Shown: in pieces, positions 25,001 to 34,600 of the stretch
Layout of the letters: each line of letters begins with the position of its first letter
How positions within the stretch are numbered: position 1 is the stretch's first letter
Assembly: GCF_009707955.1 (NCBI RefSeq)
Contig: NZ_WMDQ01000021.1
Span: forward strand, 1-46,671
Direction: 5' to 3'
DNA length: 46,671 nucleotides
Source of the DNA: Flavobacterium sp. LC2016-13
Lineage (GTDB): Bacteria; Bacteroidota; Bacteroidia; Flavobacteriales; Flavobacteriaceae
Notes under the pieces: generated by a model
Told to the model about the DNA's origin: nothing
Database searches by the model: none
What the model saw: the letters and a program-made list of their open reading frames with translations, nothing else
Translations under genes and position numbers: made by a program

Positions 25001-28000
25001 TAAGTTTTAAACAACCTCTTTTGTTAGATACAATTGGAAAGGCGGTTCAAGTAATTATAAATGTAGAGCGAAAAAATTATATACATTTCGAAATCTATAG
25101 TGCCGATCCAAATGAAGCATCTACCTCTTCATGGGAGTTTCATTGTCAAGGAAATGCTTTGTTATTTAAAAATGAACCAGAACTTTCGTCTCTTAAAAAT
25201 ACTTTCCCTTCATATTTTGATGATTTTCCAGTTCATTTCAATAAAGAAGAGCATTATAAAATGATGGAAAATGGAGGTGTTTATTATGGAGAAAGGTTCC
25301 GTGGAGTACAAGAAATATGGGCAAATTCAGAAAAGGCAATTGGAAAAATCGATGCTATAGATAAAGTTAAAGAAGCAGCAAAGTCTTATCATGTACATCC
25401 CGCCATTTTAGACGCCTGTTTTCAAGTTTGTATGGCTTCACTTTCCAGACAAGAAAAAAACAGCAATGAAACTTATTTGCCTTCAGGAATAGAAACTTTT
25501 TATATTAAACCTGATGCAACTTTCGAAAAACCTTTATGGGTTTGCATTGACAATGTCAATGAAGCAGAAATTGTTTTAGATGTTCACACTAAGAATATTA
25601 AAATCTGTGATGAAGAAGGAAATGCATTGATAATTATTGAAGGCTTCTCCTTTAAAAAACTAAAAGAAGAAAATGATCGTCTTGTAAGTGATACTTTTTA
25701 CAAATTTGCTTGGAATAAAATTAATTCCGATACAAAACAAATGAGCACAAATCAGCCAAAAACATGGTTGCTTTTTGAAGACGATCAAAATGTTTGTAAG
25801 GATTTGATTGTTTGTGCAAATGAACAAAATGATCGTGTCATAATGGTCAGAAAAGCTGATGAATATGCTGTACTTTCAGATGAAACGGTACTTATTTTTG
25901 AATTAAATATTAGTAAAAAAGATCATTTTCTTAAACTTTTTTTTGAATTGAATCGTCAGGATATTTCAATTACTGATGCGATTTATTTATGGGGCTTATC
26001 AAAAAATAATCTAAACTGGAATGAAGCTGAACAAATTTATATGGGATTAATTTATTTGATTCAGGCTTTAAATGAAACGGAATGGGAAATATTTCCAAAA
26101 TTAAACGTAATTACGTCAGCATCTCAACAAGTAATCACCGATGAGAAAGTAAATATTTTCTCAGCTCCACTTTTTGGAATGAGTAGGGTTGCTTTTCATG
26201 AGCATTCCGAATTTGATTGTACTAGAATTGATCTTAGTGACACCCCAGAAAAAGATAGTAAATTTTTATCTAATATACTTTATTCGGGTTCTGAAGAAAA
26301 AGAAATAGCTATTCGGGACAATAATTTATTTGCTCACAGACTTAATCATTATGAGATTCCAAAATTCATTGATACAAATAACAGTGATCTAAAAACTCTC
26401 CCTGCTGACGATGCTGTTTCATTTCAATTTGTTACCGACGAACCTGGAGTATTAGATAATATTACAGTTAGAGAAACAGAAATAAAAAATCCAAGTGACG
26501 ATGAGATTGAAGTAAAAGTACAAGCTGTTGGCCTCAATTTTATGAATGTGATGTCTGCCTTGGGTATTTATCCAGGTTCTCCAAAAGGCTTTCTTTGTTT
26601 AGGTATTGAATTTGCAGGTATTGTTAACAGAATAGGCTCAGAAGTAACCGATCTTAAAGTTGGAGATCGAGTGATAGGATTAAGTCCGCAACATGATTGT
26701 TTTGGAAAGTACACAATTTGTAAATCACTACAAGCTGTAAAGATTCCTGATCATATGAATTTTCTTGATGCCGCAACAATTGCTGTGGCGTATGGAACTT
26801 CGTATGCATGTTTAATAGCCCATGGGAATCTTAAAAAAGGAGAAAGGGTTCTTATCCATTCTGCTACGGGAGGTGTTGGTATAGCTGCAATTGAGATAGC
26901 TAAAAATGTTGGAGCTGAAATTTATGCTACAGCAGGAACTGAAGAAAAGAGAGAGCTGTTGAGAAAAATGGGTGTAAAATACGTAATGGACTCGCATTCT
27001 CTTGATTTTGTGAAAGAGATTAGAAATTATACAAATGGAGAAGGAATTGATGTTGTATTGAATTCTCTTACTGGTGAAGCAATGATTCAAAGTATTAAGT
27101 TACTTCGTGGATTTGGACGTTTTCTTGAAATAGGTAAAAAAGATGTTTATGAGAATAGTATTTTAAAGATGGATATTTTTAAAGAAAGTATTAGCTATAC
27201 TTTCTTTGATCTTCATAAAATGCTAAATGAAAGACCTGATTTGGTGAGAGGGCATCTTAATAATGTAATGAATCATTTTGAAAATGGACATTACGCAGCA
27301 ATTCCAAAAACTGTTTTTCCAGCTTCTGCTATGTTAGATGGTTTTAATATGATGGCTAAAGGACAGCATGTTGGTAAAATTGTTTTCGATTTAAATGATC
27401 CATTGTTGATGGTAGAACCAGCCAAAAAAATGTTTTCAGAAAATGAAACTTATTTGATTACCGGCGGAATGGGTGGATTAGGTTTTGCTCTTGCAGAATG
27501 GATGTGCGAAAAAGGAGCTGTTAATATTGTGCTTGTTGGAAGAAATAAACCTAGCGATGCAAGACAAAAAGAAATTAATAAGTTGATTGCAAGAAAAAAG
27601 AACATCTTAATTCTAAATGGAGATATAAGTAATCCTTCGGATGTAGATTTAATCTTGAATGAAATAAGATTATCAATGCCCGAACTAAAAGGTGTCTTTC
27701 ATGCAGCTGGATCATTATCAGATAGTTCAATTGCAAAATTGAATGTTGAAACATTTAGAAAACCGATAGAAGTAAAGATTCAAGGTGCGCTGAATCTTCA
27801 TAATGCTACATTGAATGATGATTTAAAATATTTTGTTCTTTTTTCTTCAGTGGCATCAACAATTGGTTCTATAGGGCAAGCAAATTATGTAGTAGGTAAC
27901 GCTTTTATGGATGCTTTATCAAAAAAAAGACAATCACTTAAACTTACTGTTAACTGTATCAACTGGGGACCAATCGCAGAGATTGGCCTCGCTGCTGAAC

Positions 28001-28623
28001 AAGATATCCGTGGCGGCCGACTTGAAGAAGAAGGTATCTCTAGCTTTACAGTAAATGAATATATTGAAGCTATTGAGTTGGTATTAACAAATCAATTAAC
28101 TGATGTAAATGTATTTAATTTTAACCATGCCAAATGGGTAGAGAATAATCCTTCATATGCAGTTGATAAACTTCTTGACAATCTTACAAATTCTAAACAG
28201 ATAATAGTTGAAAATAATTTTGTGCAAATGCTCAAAGAATCTATTTCATTTGACGAATCTGCCTTAATGATGGAAGTCGAACTTCAAGAAATTTTAGGAG
28301 GAATTCTTAAAGCTGCTCCTGGAAAAATTGATAAAGACCTTCCTTTCGTTAATCTTGGATTAGATTCACTTATGGCTATTCAATTTAGAAATAAATTGCA
28401 GAAATTAATTGGTATTCAAATCTCAATTACTACGTTTTGGAATTATCCAAAAATTCATCTTTTAGCTCGACATTTATTAAATGAGTTAAACATCAAAACA
28501 GAATTGTTTTCGGCTGAAGAAAAAGTAATTATTAACACTGATAAAGAGATTGATCTTTTGATTGAGGAAATGTCTGATTCAGAAATGCTTGAAGAACTGG
28601 ATCGAGAACTAAATAATCTCTAA
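22069..28623 (+). CDS. type I modular polyketide synthase, fully reducing module KS-AT-DH-ER-KR-ACP
   Basis: 2184 residues, one complete module. KS (about 21-445): triad Cys193 in DTACSSS, His328 in EAHGTGTP, His367 in IGHCESA. AT (about 545-860): GQGSQ at 551-555, nucleophile Ser637 in GHSMGE, and YASH in place of HAFH, which favours methylmalonyl-CoA. DH (about 910-1200): His943 in KDHQVKN and Asp1115 in HPAILDA; the usual Gly of HxxxGxxxxP is Asn947. ER (about 1455-1770) with TGGVG at 1600-1604. KR (about 1793-2010): TGGMGGLG from 1798, Ser1927, Tyr1940, Asn1944, all active. ACP with Ser2100 in GLDSLM. The acidic C-terminal ~25 residues (SDSEMLEELDREL) look like a docking tail for the next protein. 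There is no loading domain, so the starter must be passed in trans. Confidence 0.93.
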   Translation: MNKNSLNKHNLTEGDFKNSNDIAIVGMSCRFPGDANTPEAFWDLIENKVDAIDDIPKERWDTERYYDPEKNTKGKMYTKQGGFLKDVDLFDNLFFKISPFETESLDPQVRLMLELGYEVIEDAGFDSDKLKGSVTGVFIGMTIVDYIEKDIRSPNPTAINAYSVTGTQMSSASGRISFAFGLEGPSITLDTACSSSLTTVHLACQSLLSGDSNLAIAGGVNLILSPKYHVAFCELNALANDSRSKAFDASADGFVRSEGAGLVLLKRYEDAVRDKDNILAVISGSAITNDGTSKGYTVPKMESQAKAIRAAMDMAMVGPDDIDYFEAHGTGTPVGDPIEMEGIVSAFKERKSDQKLYVGSVKTNIGHCESAAGIAGLIKSVLALQNNKIPSNLHFNTPNPNIDWANIPVQIPTSTVKWLPNKKARYASVSAFGLSGTNVNVILKEAPKRESLNNTNIKEKEQYILPLAAANNQALKILAEQYIDTLNISTENEWKAICAGAALHRSHLGCRYAAKGKSREELIKSLKECIDDDLGVSINGDDKKIVFVFPGQGSQWVGMGCELMKKEQIFKQSMQDCDAALSHFVDWSLLEEIAKDENNSRFSEVDYIQPILFAIEVSMAKLWESYGVKPDVVVGHSMGEVAAAHIAGVLSLEDAAAIICKRSSLAKTVSGEGAMLLVELSFEEAQKIIIGHEEFVAIGACNGPRSTVLSGSSSSINEIVTLLNEREIFNRLIKVDYASHSPQMDQLKPKLLEEIKNINPNKGSVPIYSTVHNKIMDGTHFNSQYWTDNLRKPVLFAQAVEQLLIENDCVFVEVSPHPILVQLIEQGIEHYNKASSYVIHTIKRDISQSNEFINSFKNLYENSVRVDWNKFYENAVVNHDQLPTYPWQKDRFWIDNAETSTFGYSSGTIHPFLGREIKFANDKNIIYWESVIDLASLPYLKDHQVKNTVIFPAAGYLELIYAAIRQSFGMGFHQICDISFKQPLLLDTIGKAVQVIINVERKNYIHFEIYSADPNEASTSSWEFHCQGNALLFKNEPELSSLKNTFPSYFDDFPVHFNKEEHYKMMENGGVYYGERFRGVQEIWANSEKAIGKIDAIDKVKEAAKSYHVHPAILDACFQVCMASLSRQEKNSNETYLPSGIETFYIKPDATFEKPLWVCIDNVNEAEIVLDVHTKNIKICDEEGNALIIIEGFSFKKLKEENDRLVSDTFYKFAWNKINSDTKQMSTNQPKTWLLFEDDQNVCKDLIVCANEQNDRVIMVRKADEYAVLSDETVLIFELNISKKDHFLKLFFELNRQDISITDAIYLWGLSKNNLNWNEAEQIYMGLIYLIQALNETEWEIFPKLNVITSASQQVITDEKVNIFSAPLFGMSRVAFHEHSEFDCTRIDLSDTPEKDSKFLSNILYSGSEEKEIAIRDNNLFAHRLNHYEIPKFIDTNNSDLKTLPADDAVSFQFVTDEPGVLDNITVRETEIKNPSDDEIEVKVQAVGLNFMNVMSALGIYPGSPKGFLCLGIEFAGIVNRIGSEVTDLKVGDRVIGLSPQHDCFGKYTICKSLQAVKIPDHMNFLDAATIAVAYGTSYACLIAHGNLKKGERVLIHSATGGVGIAAIEIAKNVGAEIYATAGTEEKRELLRKMGVKYVMDSHSLDFVKEIRNYTNGEGIDVVLNSLTGEAMIQSIKLLRGFGRFLEIGKKDVYENSILKMDIFKESISYTFFDLHKMLNERPDLVRGHLNNVMNHFENGHYAAIPKTVFPASAMLDGFNMMAKGQHVGKIVFDLNDPLLMVEPAKKMFSENETYLITGGMGGLGFALAEWMCEKGAVNIVLVGRNKPSDARQKEINKLIARKKNILILNGDISNPSDVDLILNEIRLSMPELKGVFHAAGSLSDSSIAKLNVETFRKPIEVKIQGALNLHNATLNDDLKYFVLFSSVASTIGSIGQANYVVGNAFMDALSKKRQSLKLTVNCINWGPIAEIGLAAEQDIRGGRLEEEGISSFTVNEYIEAIELVLTNQLTDVNVFNFNHAKWVENNPSYAVDKLLDNLTNSKQIIVENNFVQMLKESISFDESALMMEVELQEILGGILKAAPGKIDKDLPFVNLGLDSLMAIQFRNKLQKLIGIQISITTFWNYPKIHLLARHLLNELNIKTELFSAEEKVIINTDKEIDLLIEEMSDSEMLEELDRELNNL

Positions 28624-28667
28624 TCAAATTAGACACTGCAACCAATTAAGAAATAAGCAACACAAGT

Positions 28668-31600
28668 ATGGAAAAGGAACAACTGACTGAAAAACTCAAA
28701 CAATCATTGGGTGTAATTAAAAAGCTAAAAAATGAAGTTCAGAAGTTAAAGGAAAATGATGGGCCTATTGCTGTAATTGGTATGGCCTGTAAATTACCAG
28801 GTAAAGTGAATAATACTGAAGATTTTTGGCAATTGTTGCTTGATAAAAAAAATGGAATCGTTGATATTCCAGCTGACCGATGGAATATTGATGATTTTTA
28901 TGACGAAAATCTTTCTGTTCCAGGAAAAATGTGCGTTCGAAAGGGAGGTTTTATTGATGATATTGATTTATTTGATGCACAATTTTTTGGCATTTCTCCT
29001 ATTGAAGCAGAAGCACTGGATCCACAACAACGTATACTTCTTCAAACCACTTTGCAAGCAATAGAATCTGCAGGTATACCTACAGAAAAGTTGAAGGGCT
29101 CTTTATCTAGTGTCTTTATAGGAATTGCATCACCTGAATATATTCAGCAGAGAGCAGCAACAAAACAATATCATTTAATGGATGTTTATGATGTTACTGG
29201 AAATACTCCGTGTACAGCAGCAGGAAGAATATCTTACAACTTTGATTTAAAAGGTTCTAATCTTGCACTAGACACGGCATGTTCTTCTTCACTTGCAGCT
29301 ATACATTTAGCTTGCAATAGTTTGCATAACGGCGAATCAGATTTAGCTATTGCAGGAGGCGTTAATTTAATGTTAGAACCAAATGCACATATAATTTTCT
29401 CGAAAATGGGAGCACTTTCTCCTGAAGGGGAATGTCGTTCATTTGATGCTAATGCTAATGGTTTTGTTCGAAGTGAAGGCTGTGGTGTTGTTCTATTAAA
29501 AAGATTGAAAGATGCAGAAAGAGACGGAGATAACATCCTTGCCGTTATTAAAGGTTCAGCTCTCAATCAGGATGGAAAAAGTAATGGATTAATTGCTCCT
29601 AACGGGTTAGCTCAGCAGGAGGTTCTTAAAAGTGCTTTGTTAAAAGCAAATATGACTCCTTCCGAAATTGATTATATTGAAACTCACGGTACTGGTACAC
29701 CCCTTGGAGACCCAATTGAAATAGAAGCTATAAATAGAGTTTATGGTAAAGACAGAATAAATAAAAACACCTTACATATAGGTTCAGTAAAAACGAATGT
29801 TGGACACTTAGAATCAGCTTCAGGAATAACTTCTTTTATAAAGGCTGTTCTTTCCTTAAAGAATAGATGCATTCCTGCCAATCTTAATTTTAAAACCCCT
29901 AGTCCACATATTGAATGGATGGATTTTGTAAAAGTTCCCATAGAAACAACTAAGTATAATATAGTTGATAAACCTATGGCTGTTGGTGTTAGCGCATTTG
30001 GCTTTAGTGGTACAAACGCTCATGTAATACTTGAAGAGTATAAAACTAAAACAAACAACTCGGAAGATTCTTTAAAAAATCATATTGTTTTTTTATCCGC
30101 TAAAACAGATAAAAGCTTGCTAGATATTGCAACTAGATATAAAATATTTCTTAAAACGAATAGTCAAATATCACTTTCCGATTTTTCATATACTACAGGA
30201 ATTGGCAGATCTCACTTTGCTAAGAGATTAGCAATAATTACGTCTTCAACATCAGATTGTTTAGTTCAGTTAGATCAACTCCAGAATCCTAAAAATGAGA
30301 GTATCGTAATTTCTGGACTATTCCCAGAAAGCACAAAGTTAATTACATCATTTTTATATAATGGTCAAGGAACACAATATCCTGGCATGGGGAAAGAACT
30401 TTACCATAGCCAACCTGTTTTTAAAGCAGCTGTTGATGAATGTATAGAGTATATAGATAAAGAGATTGAATTTTCGTTTTTAGATTTGTTGCTAGGAGAG
30501 AATATAAAACAAGATCTAAATCAAACGGAATGGGCCCAACCGGCAATTTTTATTATAGAATATGCTTTAACTAAATTATGGGAATATTGGGGAATTAAAC
30601 CTAATTATATTCTAGGACATAGTATTGGTGAATATGCAGCGGCCTGTTATAGTGGAATTTTTAGTTTGCAAGATGCATTAAAGCTTATCACAGCAAGAGG
30701 AAAATTAATGGAAGGATTGAAAAATCCCGGAAAAATGATTTCAATTGTAGCGAATGAAGAGAAAGCAAGAATAATTATAGACAGATTTGAACAAGTTTCT
30801 ATCGCAGCAATAAATGGTGATGAAAGTGTTGTGCTTTCTGGCGATGCAAAACAGATCGATGAAATCATTTCAATTCATGGAGAGCAAATTAAAATGAAAC
30901 CCCTTAATGTTTCGCATGCATTTCATTCTCCCTTAATGAAACCGATGCTTGAGGAATTTAGCAAACTTTGTAAAACAATTACCTATAACAACACCTCTAC
31001 AATACAAATTATTTCATCCGTAACAGGGAAGATTATCACAAATGAAATGAGTACCTCTGATTATTGGGTAGATCATGTAATTAAAACAGTAAAATTTAAG
31101 AAAGGCCTAGAAATGCTTGTAAGTTTAGGAGCAAATGTATTCCTTGAAATTGGTGCAGACGCTGTTTTAAGCGGTCTTTCAAAAACAAAAGTAGATCAAA
31201 AATCATCTTTAGTAATTACAAGTCTTAAAAAAAACAGAAACAACAATGAAAGTATTCTCTTTGCCTTAGCGCAACTATATGTCAATGGAGCTAATGTTTT
31301 TTGGCAGAATTTTTATCAACATACTAAAAATTCAAAAATAAGTATTCCAACATACCCTTTTCAAACCAAAAGATACTGGTTGGAGAATAACATAGATAAA
31401 GAAATTGGAATACATAATAAACCGAATGAACACCCTCTTTTGGGAAGTAAAAGAAAACTTGCAGGTAGTATAAATACATATATTTGGGAACAGCAATTTA
31501 ATCTAAGATCAATATCATATCTGTGTGATCACAAAATAGAAAACACAATTATTTTTCCAGCTGCATGTTATACAGAAATGGCTGTATCGGCAGTAAAAGA

Positions 31601-34600
31601 ACTTAGCAGCCAGAAACATATTGAACTGAATTCGATTAAATTTGAAAAAGTCTTTATTCTGAAAGATGAAGAAATTTATGAACTTCAAATGCAAGTAAAA
31701 AAAGAAGATAATAATTTTCATTTCAGTATTTATAGTAGAACTTTAAGAAAAGAGAAAGACTCTGAATGGGTATTCAGGATGAGTGGAATGGCAATTACAA
31801 AAGAAGATACTAAACAAAGTGTAACTCTTGATATAGATGCAATAAAAAAGAGGTCTTTAAGACAGTTGTCGGGTGCTGCTTTTTATGCTGATTGGTATAA
31901 ATCAGGAAACCATTGGGAGAATACTTTTAAAGGCGTTTCAGAAATTTGGATTGGTAAAGATGAAATACTTTCGTTTAGTAAAACTCCAGTTGATATAGTT
32001 GGTCAAATGAAAGATTATCATTCGCATCCTGCATTAATGGATATATGTGGGCAACTGCTTGCTGCTGGAATTGAAGGAACAAAGGAAAGTGCTTTCGTTG
32101 GCAAAGGAATAGGTGCTGTAAAAATACATGATCATTTATCAGGCGATGCGTTTTGGAGTTACGCAAAGATATTAAATAACGATACAATTAATAGAAAACT
32201 TATAGGAGATGTTCAGGTATTTAACTCTGCAGTCGAATTGGTTGCGGAGACTACTAATGTAGAATTTGAATTTATTGGTAGTCAATCAAATGAAATAAAA
32301 ATAGAACAATGGATTCATGAAGTAGAATGGATCGATATGGATATAATCTCTGAAGCAATAGAACAAAAAGATTCATGGCTTATATTCGACCGTGCTAAAA
32401 CACTAGGGGCTAAATTATTTTCATCAGTAAATCAACATGGACTAAATGCGATTGTTATTGAAGAAGTAGAAAGGCTTAAAACATGTATTGAAAATAATCA
32501 AAAAATTATTTATATCCCACAAAATATCATTGGAGAATCATCAGACTACCTTAATGAAATTTATTTAATTATTCAGGAAATTGAAATCATTATAAAAACA
32601 ATTACTGATTATAATGGTGAAGCAATAAAGTTATGGGTGATTACCCGTGGAGCATGGAGCTACTCTGCTGAAGAAAAATTACTACATGCCACTTTATGGG
32701 GGTTTGTCAAATCACTTGAGCTTGAGAATGAAAAAATTTGGGGAGGTATTATTGATATTGAAAATTCTAATTCAGAAAAATTTAATTTTGAACAAATTCT
32801 GTCTCTCATTTGTCGTGAACAAAAGGAAAAACAAATTCTTATTGGTGAAAATTCTATACAAGTTCCTCGCTTAAGAAAAGCAAAAATTACTCCTCCTTCA
32901 AACGAACTAAAATTTCGAAAAGATGCCACATATATGATTACAGGTGGTCTTGGTGATTTAGGCCTTCTGACCGCTGAATGGATGATTAAAATGGGGGCTA
33001 GAAGACTTATTCTTACAAGTAGAAATGGTTTGCCTTCTCGAAATAAATGGAAAGATATAGATTCCCTTTCAAAGATTGGTAATAAAATAAATGCAGTAAA
33101 AAAACTAGAGCTAAATGGAGCTCATATTGAAATATTAAAACTTGATGTAGCGGACGAAAAAAAAATATCAACTTGGTATGATGAATACTGTTCTGCCTCT
33201 TTCCCCCCTATTAAAGGAGTTATACATGCAGCAGGAAATGTAAGTTATACGCCTTTTGGAGAATCGAATGCTCAAAAGGCAATCGAACAACTTAGCCCGA
33301 AAATTTTAGGAGTGATTAATCTGGATAAAATTTTAAATGATAATCTAGACTTCTTCATTATGTACTCCTCGGCATCAGCGATACTTGCTTCACCTGGTTT
33401 GAATATTTATGCAGCAGCCAATAGTTTTATGGACGCACTTGCTTTGTCTAGAACTAATCGTGGATTAAAAACATTAAGTATTAACTGGGGAGCATGGTCT
33501 GATACTGGCCTTGTAAATGAAGCCTTAAAAAATCAAAAATCAAGTTATAAGATAATGAATCTTATTTCGCCTAGTCAAGGTATGAGTGCACTTGAGTTGG
33601 TTTGGAATTCATCTCTTGGTAGGTTAGCGGTATTACCAGTCGATTGGTCATCGTGGACAACTTTATTTCCTTCATCAGCAAATATGCCATTTTTTAACGA
33701 AGTGATTGAATTTATTAACCCAATAAGGGATGATAACTCTGAATGGGTTGATTTTTTAAATGAATTCAATGGTAATCAGGAAGCCACAGTTTTAGAAATA
33801 GAAAAATATTTGATTCAAAAAATAAGTGTATTATTGAGACTAGATAAGGGAGATATTAGTACACATATTTCTCTTGCCGAATACGGACTCGATTCCATGA
33901 TGGCTATTGAACTTAAAAACAAAATAGAAACTAACCTTAAGGTTATCCTTAGTATGGTTGATTTAATACAAGGTCCTAGCATCAATGAATTGGCTATGAT
34001 CATAGCCGAACGTTTAAATAACAAAATTGAGACCATCGCAATTGAACACAAGCATCAAGAATTATCCGCTGGAATAAATTATAAATTAAGTGCTGGTCAA
34101 GAATCCTTATGGACCTTGTACCAAATGAATCCTTCAAGTTCTGCTTACAATGTAGCTTTTACGACAAGGATAATGAATGGACTGAACTTGGATAAATGGA
34201 AAGAAGCAATTGAAATTATTGTTAATCGTCATGAAACATTGCGAATTTCATTTAGTACATCCGAAACAGGAATTCATCAAACCTTGCGCCCTTTAGGACA
34301 AAAAAAATCATTCAGTTTTAATATCATTGATGCATGTAATTGGGACAATGAAAAATTGTACGAAGAGGTTAAATCTGCTTATGAAATACCATTTAATTTA
34401 GAGAATGATCCTCTTTTAAGAGTTGATATGTTTGATGAAGGAAAAGGTTCATTTGTCATGTTGCTTACATTGCATCACATGTGTTGTGATGGTTGGTCAT
34501 TATGGGTATTGCTCGATGAGTTGAAGGAAGTTTATTCATCACTTTGCACAAATAAAGAAATCATTCTAACGGAAAAGATTTTTAACTATTTTGATTTTGT